DNA from: Serratia oryzae
GTDB lineage: Bacteria > Pseudomonadota > Gammaproteobacteria > Enterobacterales > Enterobacteriaceae
Length of the DNA: 64,000 bases
Assembly (NCBI RefSeq): GCF_001976145.1
Contig: NZ_MOXD01000004.1
Coordinates: forward strand, 186,482 to 250,481
Direction: 5' to 3'
The translations under genes were made by a program, and so were the position numbers. Every line of letters starts with the position of its first letter. Within the stretch, counting starts at the first letter, position 1. This document shows, in pieces, positions 20,330-30,195 of this stretch. Under the pieces are notes generated by a model. That model made no database searches. It was given only the letters and a program-made list of their open reading frames with translations, and was not told the DNA's origin.

Positions 20330-21856
20330 TTACTCCTGCGGCGCTAACTTGGTCAGTTTATCCTGCGGTGTTTTTTGCCCTAACGGGTTGTTGCCCCAGC
20401 ATTGCTCATATTTCCACCCCGTCAGCTCTTCGATAATGGCCCGGTGAGCCGGGGAGATATCGGCCATGGCTCCGCCTGCTTTGATCCGCGCAATCTCTTC
20501 TAACAGGATCATATGGCTCTTTCTATCCAGCTTCATTTGCGTGGTGTAGAAAATAGCCACCAGTGCCAGCGCTATGACACCAATCGCGAAGACGCCGACA
20601 ATCGCCTGTACTGCCATTTCCGGTTGCGCTGATTGCCCAGAGACAAAGCCAAATTTACTGAGCGTCCAGCCCATGGCGAAGACAATGATAGAACGCACCA
20701 TTTTCCCGGCGAAGGTCATGGCACCGGCATACAGCCCTTCACGCCGACGCCCGGTCAGCACCTCATCCACATCAGCCAGGAAGGTATACACGGTCCAGGG
20801 GATGTAATAGATCCCCCCGGTGCTGAGGCCAAAAACGGCGGTAATGGCAAACAAGACGATCACGGTGGCGGTATCAGACCAACCGGTGAAGTAAAGGGCG
20901 GCGTAGGCAATCACGCTAACAATCACCACCTGCAAGGCAATGCGGAACGGCCGGGCAAAGCCCATTTTCACGCAAATACCAATGAAGAATGCGGTTGAGA
21001 TAAGCTGCATCACCGAGCTGAAGCTGTTGAGTTGTGAAACCAGCACCGCGCTTTGGCGTAAGCCGAAGATGATGAAATAGGTGAACGACGAAGCGAACAG
21101 CCATTCCGCACCGAAGCCAAACAGATACATGCCCAAATGCTTGCGGAAAATACGTAAGCGGAAGGTTGAGATCATATCGATACAGAGCTTCTTCAGCGCC
21201 TGCCCCAGGCTGGTGGTGGTTTCCTTCACCACTTCGCTGGCCGGGCGTTCCCATGAGGAGACGTACAGGGAAATCATGGCGAGACACATGATGGCACCGT
21301 AGGCGATCCCGGTATAAAGAAACGGGGTAGGGGAATCTTTGCCATAGATGGCGATAAACTGGCCGGGAATAAAAGCGGCCATAAAGTTCGCAATTTTACC
21401 AAAGATCGCTTTCGAGCCGGTGAGCTTGGAGCGTTTGGCAAAATCGGTGGTCATTTCTGTCGCTAAGGTTTCGTACGGCACCATGATTGAGGTGTAAATC
21501 AGTTCAAACAGGGCGTAGGTGAGTAGGTAATACCAAAATCCAAAACCGCTCATCCACAGCAGCGGATAGAACAGTACCAGGGGGATCCCGATCAGGATAA
21601 AGAAGCGACGGCGGCCAAATAGCCGGCCAAGGCGCGTATTGTAAAAGTTATCCGTGATGTAACCCATGATTGGGTTGCTGATGGCATCAAGAATGCTGGC
21701 GAGTGAGAAGATCGCTGCGGCTTCTACGACAGAAAGGCCACAAAAAGTCGTATAGAAGTACATCAACCAGGCGCCGCTGATCGCGAGCGCACCACTACCC
21801 AGTAAGTTCGCACTCCCGTATGCGATCGTATGCCTGACTGTTATCTGCTTTTCCAT
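20330..21856 (-). CDS. GPH-family sugar:cation symporter, TogT-like
   Basis: 508 residues from ATG 21856; a GTG 14 codons upstream is the longer alternative. The protein has about 12 membrane spans and GPH-family marks: TIAYGSANLLGSGALAISGA at the start, GYITDNFYNTRLGRLFGRRR after span 2, and TFLADVDEVLTGRRREGLYA in the middle. The overall sequence resembles the oligogalacturonide transporter TogT of soft-rot enterobacteria, so uptake of a pectin-derived or other oligosaccharide is a reasonable guess. The upstream divergent region carries two CRP boxes, fitting catabolite control. Confidence 0.8.
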   Translation of the reverse strand: MEKQITVRHTIAYGSANLLGSGALAISGAWLMYFYTTFCGLSVVEAAAIFSLASILDAISNPIMGYITDNFYNTRLGRLFGRRRFFILIGIPLVLFYPLLWMSGFGFWYYLLTYALFELIYTSIMVPYETLATEMTTDFAKRSKLTGSKAIFGKIANFMAAFIPGQFIAIYGKDSPTPFLYTGIAYGAIMCLAMISLYVSSWERPASEVVKETTTSLGQALKKLCIDMISTFRLRIFRKHLGMYLFGFGAEWLFASSFTYFIIFGLRQSAVLVSQLNSFSSVMQLISTAFFIGICVKMGFARPFRIALQVVIVSVIAYAALYFTGWSDTATVIVLFAITAVFGLSTGGIYYIPWTVYTFLADVDEVLTGRRREGLYAGAMTFAGKMVRSIIVFAMGWTLSKFGFVSGQSAQPEMAVQAIVGVFAIGVIALALVAIFYTTQMKLDRKSHMILLEEIARIKAGGAMADISPAHRAIIEELTGWKYEQCWGNNPLGQKTPQDKLTKLAPQE

Positions 21857-22105
21857 GTATCCGCCATATATAAAACATCGTTTCAATTTATTTGACACGA
21901 CGTTCTTTATATTACTGTTGTTGAGTGGGAAACGAGACGGAGATCACACAACAATGTTTTGTACAGAAAATTCTCAGCGGGATATTTCTGTGGGGGATGA
22001 AGACAGCTTAAAATAAAAAATTATTTAATATTAATTAGTTGCGATTTTTTGTGCTGTTCGGTAAGCGCTGTAGTCAGTGAGTTGAATGGACAAAATTGTA
22101 TTTTT

Positions 22106-22121
22106 TGTGATTTAAGTCACA
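22106..22121. promoter_or_regulatory. CRP (cAMP receptor protein) box 1
   Basis: TGTGA-TTTAAG-TCACA is a perfect match to TGTGA-N6-TCACA. It lies in the 355-base region between the GPH transporter (minus) and the 32-codon ORF (plus) and could serve either direction. Confidence 0.8.
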
Positions 22122-22162
22122 AAAATATTGAAATACCGTTTTGAAAAGAGTAGATTGTTTTA

Positions 22163-22178
22163 TGTGACGCACGTCACA
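22163..22178. promoter_or_regulatory. CRP box 2
   Basis: TGTGA-CGCACG-TCACA is a second perfect CRP consensus, centred 57 bases from box 1 and about 41 bases before the 32-codon ORF. If transcription starts between the boxes, this site would lie at or downstream of +1 and repress; otherwise box 1 may activate. Confidence 0.8.
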
Positions 22179-22211
22179 TAAAAGACAACCCATCCCTTTG
22201 AGGAAACGATC

Positions 22212-22310
22212 ATGAAAATCATACTGACCATCTCTAAATTTTTTGACAAACTGGACGCGGCTTACTCTGACTTATGCAAGCGGATTGGCGCAATTGTCTC
22301 TCCTTTCTGA
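22212..22310 (+). CDS. Candidate 32-residue small protein
   Basis: A 33-codon frame, too short for normal gene callers, beginning MKIILTISKFFDKLDAAYSD and ending with RIGAIVSPF. A strong GAGGAA ribosome site lies seven bases before the ATG, and two perfect CRP boxes lie upstream. The peptide could form an amphipathic helix with a hydrophobic N-terminus, like several enterobacterial small membrane-associated proteins. I do not recognise it. Divergence from a sugar transporter and CRP control suggest a role in carbon-source response; that is inference. Confidence 0.55.
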   Translation: MKIILTISKFFDKLDAAYSDLCKRIGAIVSPF

Positions 22311-22343
22311 TCTCAGCCACCCTGGGCTTCATCAGCTAAGAAC

Positions 22344-22452
22344 GTAGGCGCTTATTCTTATCCTCGCCATAAGTAGGATTCGATCACGGCAATCTGACGT
22401 TGCACGTCAAGTGATAAGCGGTAACTTAAACGTCGTTTGTCGTAGCGCCTAC
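22344..22452. other. Stem-closed structured element (possible ncRNA or small repeat element)
   Basis: GTAGGCGCT (22344-22352) and AGCGCCTAC (22444-22452) are perfect 9-base complements enclosing 91 bases. Inside are three simple hairpins in order: CTTAT/ATAAG (22357-22373), TGACGT/ACGTCA with loop TGC (22395-22409), and TAAG/CTTA (22415-22428). The layout resembles a multibranched RNA or a folded recombination site. It begins 33 bases after the small ORF. No family is recognised. Confidence 0.4.
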
Positions 22453-23231
22453 CCTCTTCCCTTCTACATCCTCCTTTATATCAACGCCCGCGCAAATCAA
22501 CATGATACAAACTCTTCAAAGATGGAGATTGTGTCTAACAATAAACGGCGAAATCCTTATGCTTGACTTTGAAGGAATTTTAATCTGCCCAAGAAGATTT
22601 CGTATTGAAAATTGCATTATTGTTTACTGCGTGGATGCCATCGTCGCAGCCGATTATTCCAGATTGTGACTGGATTGATATTTGAGGGCAGGATAAAGTC
22701 ACTGTCAGTTGCTTGATTTTCACCCAGCATGCGCGATGCTCCAATTGTTAATGGGTTGAAAAGGAGTTAAAAATTATCTGAAAGCTAAGCTGGAAAAACT
22801 TAATGTTAACTCTTTGTTAAGATGGTTCCTGGGATATATCTCTTGATTAAGATATATCTTATTTTTCTTGAGGAGGCATGCAGCATCATGATATTAAATT
22901 GAAACGCAAGGGGCGCGGGAAACACGAATCACCGACCTCTTTTCGCTTGAAAAATCATCGATAAAAGATAGCTATGTCCGGTACTGCTAGACAGATCGCA
23001 AACCTTGAAAAATAAGATTATTTGTCATTCGACTCACGCTATGTGGATGGGTATACTGCCGCGATAATCAGGGCTTGCAGACTTAAGGTTATTTCATATT
23101 TACAATCATAATAATATGGTCTGCAAAGTATTATTAAAGCAATGATTGCTGGTTTTTTGTTGAGCTCATCTCTTGGCGCATGGTCATTCAAGCGTCGCGT
23201 TATATCTCATGCCTGGTGTGGAACGGCCATA
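22453..23231. other. Long non-coding leader before the yfa cluster
   Basis: About 780 bases without a convincing gene. It holds a 55-codon frame without a ribosome site (22502-22669), a 28-codon basic frame (22878-22964) placed only one base after GGAGG, and a direct repeat GATATATCT at 22833 and 22851. The AT-rich part at 23090-23140 is the likely promoter zone for yfaA. Confidence 0.45.
22833..22859. repeat. Tandem GATATATCT repeats, 18-bp period
   Basis: GATATATCT occurs at 22833-22841 and again at 22851-22859; the second sits in the palindrome AAGATATATCTT. The spacing of 18 bases places both on nearly the same DNA face, as for a dimeric regulator operator. No cognate regulator is known. 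Confidence 0.35.
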
Positions 23232-24986
23232 ATGACTGTTGATAACAAGAATGTTACATCTGTGGCAAAACAAAGCCGCAGTAAATATGGATTTTGGGCA
23301 GTCGGTATTATTTTAGTGATTTCTGCCGCTGTATGGGGTATTCAGCATTTTTTAATGTTGCCTCACCAAATTTCACCTCCCAAAGAATTGGTCTGGCACA
23401 ATGATCTGCAGATAGATCTCCATCACCCCGATGTGTTGATCGAAAGCGAATCCCTGAGCCGGTTGCCTAAAGATCTGCTGGCGATCCCATTTCTGCGCGA
23501 TACCCTGACGGAAGATCTGGTTTTCTATTACCAGAACAATGCCGATCGTCTGGGCATTGCCGGTAGTCTGCGGCGTATTATCTTCGAACATGAGTTAACG
23601 TTGCGCGATAACCTGCTGGAGACGCTCCTCGACCAACCGGCGAATATTGCGCTCTGGCATGACGAGCGCGGCAGGCTCGATCACTTTATGGCGGTGATCA
23701 AACTCGGTGGTTTGGCGCGCCTGCTGGAGCCGTTAGCCAAGGTGGCGGCGGATGATACTCAACTGGAACGGATGGATTTCGCCCCTTTCAAGATCGGCAA
23801 TGAAACGGTTTCGGTGTATCAATTGCGCTACAGCGCTAATAAATCACTGCTGTTTGCCAGCCACGGCGACAATCTGCTGCTGTTTTCCGATATCGCTATG
23901 TTGTATGACCAGCAGGCACCCTCGCAAGATTCCTCGCAGGTTGCCAGCGCTTTGTTGAGCGGCGGCACCCCTTGGCCAGAAAGTTTTGGCCTGAAAGCGC
24001 GCAATGCCGCCAGCGATAACGCCTCCGCCGCCGATAAAACGGCTCACCGCATTTCAGTCAGCGCCAACTATCTTGGGTTTGGCTATCAGCGCTTTGTCCC
24101 GGCGTTTGCCGGTGTCCGGTTTGAGATGCAAGCGCAAGGGTGGGCGAGCTATCTGGCGCTGAACGATCCATCAACGGCGGGCGATGCCGCTTTTGATTTC
24201 AGCCCCGTCTGGAAAACCATGCCGATGGGTGCCAGTTTCTGCCTGGCGTTGCCGGTGTCGCAAAGCGTGCCGGAATACCTGTTGCAACGGGTGGATGCCA
24301 TCAGTGATAACGCCGATTCCACTGAACATGCCGATGCCTCATCGTTGGCGATGAACGGGATCAGCGGTTTGTGCTGGTACCCTGACTCACATCTTTATAC
24401 GCCGCTGTTTGTCGGCCATTTGGAGAGCGCAGCAGATGCGCGAGTTGACAGCAAACTGGCGGCCCTGTTTGACACGGCGATCGGCGCCAGAGAGAAACAG
24501 CCGGTGCCGGTGGTAACAAGTAACAAAAACCAGGCTCATCTGTGGCAGCGTGAAGTCAGCTCCCGTTACGGCCAGTATCCGCTCAGCGAGTCCAGGGTGC
24601 AGGAAAGCCTGTTGGGCAGCCAGTTCTTCCGCGTCAGCCTGGCGCGCCACGATCGGACCTTACTGTTTTCGCTGGATGACAAACTGGTGAACAAAGCCTT
24701 GCAGACGTTGGATAAAAACTTCCCGCCGATCGCCGATGTGTTACCACCGCAGGTGGTGGTGCCGGTTTATATGGCCCCGGAGGCTTTGTCGGGGCTGTTT
24801 AAACAGGAAGTGTTCGCCAGCCTGCCGAAGAACCTGGAACCCATCTTCCATAACGCGGCGCAGACGCTGTTGCTACCCAAGCTGGCCGCCTTGGCCGGGC
24901 AGCAGAGTTATGCCCTGGTCCTGCCGGCCAATATTGAGGTGAAAGAACCTTGGCAGTGGATACCGCTGAAATGGCAGGGGCTATGA
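23232..24986 (+). CDS. yfaA: YfaA-like DUF2138 membrane-anchored envelope protein
   Basis: 584 residues from ATG 23232, preceded by GGAA about nine bases upstream; the longest frame starts at 23142. A short basic N-terminus is followed by one membrane span at about residues 19-41, so most of the protein should lie in the periplasm. The body resembles the E. coli yfaA product (DUF2138). No catalytic motif was found. It is the first gene of five in the order of the E. coli yfaA-T-S-Q-P cluster, and its stop overlaps the start of yfaT (ATGA), which implies translational coupling. Its role is unknown; it may anchor or control the other members. Confidence 0.8.
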   Translation: MTVDNKNVTSVAKQSRSKYGFWAVGIILVISAAVWGIQHFLMLPHQISPPKELVWHNDLQIDLHHPDVLIESESLSRLPKDLLAIPFLRDTLTEDLVFYYQNNADRLGIAGSLRRIIFEHELTLRDNLLETLLDQPANIALWHDERGRLDHFMAVIKLGGLARLLEPLAKVAADDTQLERMDFAPFKIGNETVSVYQLRYSANKSLLFASHGDNLLLFSDIAMLYDQQAPSQDSSQVASALLSGGTPWPESFGLKARNAASDNASAADKTAHRISVSANYLGFGYQRFVPAFAGVRFEMQAQGWASYLALNDPSTAGDAAFDFSPVWKTMPMGASFCLALPVSQSVPEYLLQRVDAISDNADSTEHADASSLAMNGISGLCWYPDSHLYTPLFVGHLESAADARVDSKLAALFDTAIGAREKQPVPVVTSNKNQAHLWQREVSSRYGQYPLSESRVQESLLGSQFFRVSLARHDRTLLFSLDDKLVNKALQTLDKNFPPIADVLPPQVVVPVYMAPEALSGLFKQEVFASLPKNLEPIFHNAAQTLLLPKLAALAGQQSYALVLPANIEVKEPWQWIPLKWQGL

Positions 24987-25624
24987 GGTCAATAGCGCTA
25001 TGCCTGCTCAGTGCGGCGCTGTTTTTTACCTGGCAAGCTCAGGCTGAAACCCCGGTGGCATCGCTCGACCCTGAACAATCAACCCGCTTTCGTGCCTGGT
25101 TTGTGCGCATTGCTGAAGAGCAGTTGAATCAGGGGCCGAGTGCGCGCTGGTATCAACAGGATTGTGCCGGGCTGGTGCGGTTTGCCGCCAATGAGTCGCT
25201 GAAGGTTCATGACAGCAAATGGCTGCGGGCGAACGGTTTATCCAATCGTTACCTGCCGCCAGAGCTGGTCATCAGCCCACAGCAGCGGCAGTTTGCCCAG
25301 CGCTGGCAGCAAGGCGGTGGCCAGCAGGGCCCCTATGTGGATGCCATCAAGCTGATTCAATTCAATAGCCAACTGCTGGGCCGTAACCTGAACCAGGCAC
25401 AGCCCGGCGATCTGCTGTTTTTTGATCAGGGCGATGAACAGCACCTGATGATCTGGATGGGCCGCTATATCGCCTATCACACCGGAACAACCACCCCGAC
25501 GGATAACGGAATGCGTGCGGTGAGTATGCAACAATTGATGAAATGGAAGGATACCCGATGGATACCCGACGAATCGAACCCCAACTTCATTGGCATTTAT
25601 CGTTTGGGCTTCCTGTCACGATGA
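24983..25624 (+). CDS. yfaT: YfaT-like DUF1175 exported protein, NlpC/P60-like
   Basis: 213 residues from ATG 24983. Residues 1-21 form a signal peptide ending in AQA. D60-C61 in [10 protein letters not shown] matches the catalytic cysteine block of NlpC/P60 hydrolases (usually DCSGLV). PGDLLFF at 141-147 followed by H154 in QHLMIWMG matches their histidine block (GDLVFF...HVGIY). I therefore infer a periplasmic cysteine amidase or peptidase, perhaps on peptidoglycan; the DUF1175 family itself is uncharacterised. Starts and stops overlap by ATGA on both sides, tying it to yfaA and yfaS. Confidence 0.8.
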   Translation: MRSIALCLLSAALFFTWQAQAETPVASLDPEQSTRFRAWFVRIAEEQLNQGPSARWYQQDCAGLVRFAANESLKVHDSKWLRANGLSNRYLPPELVISPQQRQFAQRWQQGGGQQGPYVDAIKLIQFNSQLLGRNLNQAQPGDLLFFDQGDEQHLMIWMGRYIAYHTGTTTPTDNGMRAVSMQQLMKWKDTRWIPDESNPNFIGIYRLGFLSR

Positions 25625-28600
25625 ATAGATTTCTACGCCAGTGCCGCAAACTGCTGATCGGAGTCGCGCTGTTACTGCCGATAGCTCATGTGCAGGCCGA
25701 AGGCAGCCTGCCAGCGAGTGATTATTCGATCCCCAAACAATCCTTTTTCCTGCTTTCTGACAGCAGCTTTGCCAGTGATGAAGTGGCCAAAGTGCGCCTG
25801 GAGGCGCCAGGGCGTGACTATCGTCGCTTTGAGGTCGAGCAGTACGGCGGGGTGGATATCCGGTTGTATCGGATCGATCGGCCGATGGAATTCCTGAAAA
25901 AACAGAAAAACCTGCATCGCATCATGCTGGAAGGGCAATATCAGGGGGAAGGTTTATCCAACACCCTGTCGTACCTGTGGGATAACTGGTACGGCAAATC
26001 GCGCCGCGTAATGCAACGGACCTTTTCCTTTGATGCTCGGCAGGAAGTGACCAACGCATTGCCAGAGTTGAAAATCGGTGAGGCCCTGGCGGCACCGAGC
26101 AAGTTTGTGATTCAGCCCCAGTTTGCGCCGCTGAAAAACCTGCCGCTGATTAGCCAGTTCCGCTACCCGCTGTGGGACGCCCAGCCGATCCAGCCGCCGG
26201 AACAGGTAAAAATGGAAGGGTCATCCAGCCGGTTTATTGAGCCGTTGCCGGGGAATGTCTACATTCCGCTGGGCAAGTTGAAACCGGGTTTGTATCTGGT
26301 GGAAGCTCTGATTGGCAACCACCGCGCTACCACAGTGGTGTTTGTGGCCAATACCGTTGCGTTGAGCAAGATTTCCGGCAACGAACTGCTGGTGTGGACG
26401 GCTAACCGCCATGATGGCCAGGCGGTGGGGGGCAGCCAGATCCTGTGGAGCGACGGGCTGGGCATCCTGAGCAGTGGTCAGACGGACAGCAACGGCCTGC
26501 TGAACCTGCGCCATATTGCGCCAGAGCGCTCCTATCTGCTGGGCGAAGATCGCGAAGGTGGGGTGTTCGTTTCAGAGAACTTTTATTACGACAGCGAGAT
26601 TTACGATACCAAGCTGTATGCCTTTACCGATCGCCCGCTGTATCGTCCTGGTGATTGGGTCGAGATCAAACTGCTGGGGCGTGAATTCAAGAATGCGCTG
26701 GATTCTGTGGCGATCAAACCTGCGGCCGTGGCCTTAACCGTGTTGGATGCCAACGGTGCGGAATTGCAAACCCTAAACCTGCAGATCGATGGCAAGTCGG
26801 GGGCTCATGGCCGTTTCCAACTGCCAGAAAACGCTGTGGCGGGGGGATATGAACTCCGTACTACCTACAATAATCAGGTCTATAGCAGCTCATTCCGTGT
26901 GGCCAGCTACCTTAAACCGCACTTCGAAATCTCACTGGCGATGGCGAAAACCGATTTTCGCACCAATGAGCCGGTGACCGGTGACATCGTGCTGCTCTAC
27001 CCCGACGGCAAGCCGGTGGCTAATGCGCGCCTGGATCTTAGCCTTTACAGCCAGCAGCTTTCGATGGTCAGCAACGATCTGCAGTACCAGGGCAAATTCC
27101 CAGTTGCCCTGAAAACGGCACAGTTGACGACCGATGACAAAGGCCATGCCAAGCTGGATCTGCCCGCGGTGGATAAACCGAGCCGCTATCTGTTAACCAT
27201 CTTTGCCAGCGACGGGGCGGCCTACCGGGTCAAAACCACCCGCGAGATCCTGATTGAGCGCGGGGCATCGCGCTATGAGATCGCTGCGCCAAAGCGTTTT
27301 AGCCAGGCTGGCGAAGCGGTGGCCTTCAGTTTCCGCAATTTACAGGGTAACGGTACTGCTCCGGCCACTTATGAGTGGTTGCGGCTGGAAGATCGTCAAC
27401 TCACCACGGCGCCGTTACCGGCGGCGGAACATGCCTTCACCATTGCCTTCGAGAAACCCGGTACTTACACGGTGACCCTGAGAAGCGAGCAGGGCATGAT
27501 CCTGGGGGCAACCAGCCATACGGTCAGCGGCCCAGGAGAGAAATCCGTGCCGGGCAGCGTTGAGATCGTGATGGATAAAGGGCAATACCAGGTGGGTGAA
27601 ATTGCCCAGGCGTTGATCACTTTCCCGGAGCCGGTTGATCACGCATTGCTGACGCTGGAGCGCGACAAGGTAGAGAAGATCGCGTTGCTGGCCAGCGGGG
27701 CCGAGTGGATCAAAATGCAGCGCCTGAGCGATACGCAGTATCTTGCTCATATCGCCGTGCAGGAGAATTTTGCGCCCAACCTCACTTTTTCGGTGTTGTA
27801 CAGTAAAGGCGGGCAGTACAGCTTCCAGAATGCCGGGATCAAAGTCTCGATGCCGAGCATTGATATTGCTATCAAAACCGATAAAGCCGTTTACCAACCG
27901 GGTGAAACGGTGAAGGTGGCGCTGGATACCCAGTTTGCCGGTAAACCCGTCGCCGCTCATCTGACCGTGAGCGTGGTGGATGAGATGATTTATGCCCTGC
28001 AGCCGGAGATCGCCCCGGCTATCGAGCAGTTCTTCTATCATCCACGCCGAAACAATGTGCGCACCAGCGCCAGCCTGTCGTTTATTGCCTACGATCTGGC
28101 ACTACCGGGCTCGCTCACCGCGCCAGGGCGCGCCAACCGCAGCGATCGCAGCGTCAAGGTGCTGGAGCGCCCGCGCCGTGAGGATGTGGATACGGCGGCC
28201 TGGCAGCCGGATTTGGTTACTGACGCCAACGGTAAGGCCACCTTCAGCTTCCGGATGCCGGATTCATTGACCCGCTGGCGGATCACGGTACGCGCACAGA
28301 ATCCGCAGGGGCAGGTGGGGCAGAAACAGGGCTTTACCCGCTCAGAGAAGCCGCTCTACCTGAAATGGAGCGGGGCAACGCAGTTCCGCCAGGGCGATCG
28401 CCCGCAGCCTGGGCTGTTTATCTTCAGTCAGGACAAGCAACCAGCAGCGGTAGAGCTGCGCACGCGCTATGGCGATCAGACTCTGACTCAGCCGCTCACC
28501 CTGCATGAAGGGGTGAACTATGTCAGCCAGCCGGTGGAAGCGATGCATTCCGGGCGCTGGATCTCCGAGGTGGTGAGAAACGGCCAGGTGCTGGATACCC

Positions 28601-30192
28601 TGAGCGTTGACCTGAAAGTGCTCGAAGATAACTGGTCGGTGCCGCAGCAGCGGGATATCCGCCTGCATGGCGGCAGCAATAATCTGAACTTGCCGACCGG
28701 CGCTTATGACGTTCGGCTGCGCATCAATGGTGATGCGCAATCACTGTTCCGCAGTAGTTTGGATGACTTGCTGAATGAGCCTTTCGGCGGCGTGATTAAC
28801 ACTGCCAGCCGCCTGTTGCCTTTGAGCCTGGCCTATAACATGCTGGCGAAAGAAGACACGCAGCGGGGGGATGCCCTGCGGCAGATCATGCAGAATAACC
28901 GTCAGCGCCTGATGCAGATGGCCGGGCCTGGGGCCAAGTTCACCTGGTGGGGTGAGGAGGGGGATCCTGATGCCTTCCTGACCGCCTACGCCTATTACGC
29001 GGATTGGTATGCCAGCCAGGCGTTAGGTGTGGCGATCCCGGCAGAACACTGGCAGCGCTTGCTGGACGTGTATGCACAGCAGGCGGACGAAATGCCAATG
29101 CTGCACCGTGCGCTGCTGCTGTCCTTTGCGCAGGAGATGCATTTACCGGTGACCAGCATGTTGCAAGGGTTGGCGGAGTCATTGCCAAATGCCACTGCGG
29201 TGGAAGGCAATGCGCTGGCAGAAACCGACAGCCTGGTGATGGCGGCCCCCAATTCTAAGCTGGGGCTGGCCGTGGCACGGGTGCTGACCTACTCGCTGTT
29301 ACAGCAAACGCCAGGTTACCGGCTGCAGGAGCAGGAATTGCAGGCGTTAAAACAAAGCCAGCAGTTTATTGCCTATAGCCAGCATCCGTTTGCCTATGCG
29401 GCGATCTGGCGCACCAGCGGGGCAGATGCCGAGCAGGTCGCCTGGCTGTTGCCGCAACTGCTACCGTCACAGCCGGGCCCGGAGCGCGCGTTGGCTTTGG
29501 CTTGGCTGTACAATTCGCTAGGCACCGCCACATCGCAGGTGGAATTTAACCCGGGAGCGGGCTGGGCGGCATTACAGGGAACCCTGGGGGAACGTTACTG
29601 GCAGTGGACAGGTAAGGAGCCGGTCCCGCCGCTTGAACTGCCAGCTGATTTAGCACAATCCATGGATGTTTCAGTTAACTTTAGCCTGCCGCTGGGCGCC
29701 GCGGGTGTTGATCGGGCAAAACAACCGCTGCCGGTGGATATCAGCCATCGCTTACTGAAGCTGGTTCCCGGGGATAAAGCCTTTGAGTTTTCGGTACTTC
29801 CTGTCGGGCCAAATGAAGCGCTTGCCAGCGATGCGCTCTATCTGGATGAAGTGACATTAACCAATAAAAGCGATGTGCCGCAGCGCTATATGCTGCTCGA
29901 GGTGCCATTGCCGCCGGGGGCGGACGTTGAGCGCACGACCTGGGGCATTACGGTGTCGGGGCTGAGTGGCAAGGGTGGGATACCGCTGGAGAAAGCCCGC
30001 AATGAGATGGGCCAGCTCTCCTATGTGGTGCCGGTGGATGAACTGGTGGAAAGCAAGGTCTACCGTCATCTGATCCGCTTCTCACAGAAAGGAGAGTTCC
30101 TGCTGCCGCCGATCCGTTATTCGCGCATGTATGCGCCGCAGGAAGCGGCAACGGAAAACAGCCGCGGCCTGAAAACCGTGACGGTGAAATAA
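25621..30192 (+). CDS. yfaS: YfaS-like bacterial alpha-2-macroglobulin without thioester
   Basis: 1523 residues from ATG 25621, which overlaps the yfaT stop. Residues 1-26 are a signal peptide ending in VQA, with no lipobox cysteine. A long series of beta-rich macroglobulin domains follows. The alpha-2-macroglobulin core [13 protein letters not shown] follows [19 protein letters not shown]. The thioester position, normally C-x-E-Q within PYGCxEQTxSRLLPL, reads [14 protein letters not shown] here (G1057-V-I-N1060), so no thioester can form. Family members inhibit proteases by entrapment; thioester-less YfaS types are known but their job is not. The neighbouring hydrolase-like genes suggest a periplasmic complex. 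Confidence 0.88.
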   Translation: MNRFLRQCRKLLIGVALLLPIAHVQAEGSLPASDYSIPKQSFFLLSDSSFASDEVAKVRLEAPGRDYRRFEVEQYGGVDIRLYRIDRPMEFLKKQKNLHRIMLEGQYQGEGLSNTLSYLWDNWYGKSRRVMQRTFSFDARQEVTNALPELKIGEALAAPSKFVIQPQFAPLKNLPLISQFRYPLWDAQPIQPPEQVKMEGSSSRFIEPLPGNVYIPLGKLKPGLYLVEALIGNHRATTVVFVANTVALSKISGNELLVWTANRHDGQAVGGSQILWSDGLGILSSGQTDSNGLLNLRHIAPERSYLLGEDREGGVFVSENFYYDSEIYDTKLYAFTDRPLYRPGDWVEIKLLGREFKNALDSVAIKPAAVALTVLDANGAELQTLNLQIDGKSGAHGRFQLPENAVAGGYELRTTYNNQVYSSSFRVASYLKPHFEISLAMAKTDFRTNEPVTGDIVLLYPDGKPVANARLDLSLYSQQLSMVSNDLQYQGKFPVALKTAQLTTDDKGHAKLDLPAVDKPSRYLLTIFASDGAAYRVKTTREILIERGASRYEIAAPKRFSQAGEAVAFSFRNLQGNGTAPATYEWLRLEDRQLTTAPLPAAEHAFTIAFEKPGTYTVTLRSEQGMILGATSHTVSGPGEKSVPGSVEIVMDKGQYQVGEIAQALITFPEPVDHALLTLERDKVEKIALLASGAEWIKMQRLSDTQYLAHIAVQENFAPNLTFSVLYSKGGQYSFQNAGIKVSMPSIDIAIKTDKAVYQPGETVKVALDTQFAGKPVAAHLTVSVVDEMIYALQPEIAPAIEQFFYHPRRNNVRTSASLSFIAYDLALPGSLTAPGRANRSDRSVKVLERPRREDVDTAAWQPDLVTDANGKATFSFRMPDSLTRWRITVRAQNPQGQVGQKQGFTRSEKPLYLKWSGATQFRQGDRPQPGLFIFSQDKQPAAVELRTRYGDQTLTQPLTLHEGVNYVSQPVEAMHSGRWISEVVRNGQVLDTLSVDLKVLEDNWSVPQQRDIRLHGGSNNLNLPTGAYDVRLRINGDAQSLFRSSLDDLLNEPFGGVINTASRLLPLSLAYNMLAKEDTQRGDALRQIMQNNRQRLMQMAGPGAKFTWWGEEGDPDAFLTAYAYYADWYASQALGVAIPAEHWQRLLDVYAQQADEMPMLHRALLLSFAQEMHLPVTSMLQGLAESLPNATAVEGNALAETDSLVMAAPNSKLGLAVARVLTYSLLQQTPGYRLQEQELQALKQSQQFIAYSQHPFAYAAIWRTSGADAEQVAWLLPQLLPSQPGPERALALAWLYNSLGTATSQVEFNPGAGWAALQGTLGERYWQWTGKEPVPPLELPADLAQSMDVSVNFSLPLGAAGVDRAKQPLPVDISHRLLKLVPGDKAFEFSVLPVGPNEALASDALYLDEVTLTNKSDVPQRYMLLEVPLPPGADVERTTWGITVSGLSGKGGIPLEKARNEMGQLSYVVPVDELVESKVYRHLIRFSQKGEFLLPPIRYSRMYAPQEAATENSRGLKTVTVK

Positions 30193-30195
30193 TCG

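Noticed and set aside
22344..22452. Integron attC site
   Set aside because: The palindrome and length are compatible, but the core sites RYYYAAC and GTTRRRY are not present at the ends and no integrase is nearby.
22502..22669. 55-codon ORF (MIQTLQRWRLCLTINGEILM...) in the yfa leader
   Set aside because: No ribosome site and no recognisable family; kept only as a weak possibility.
22878..22964. 28-codon basic ORF behind GGAGG
   Set aside because: Only one base separates GGAGG from the ATG, too close for initiation; composition looks random.
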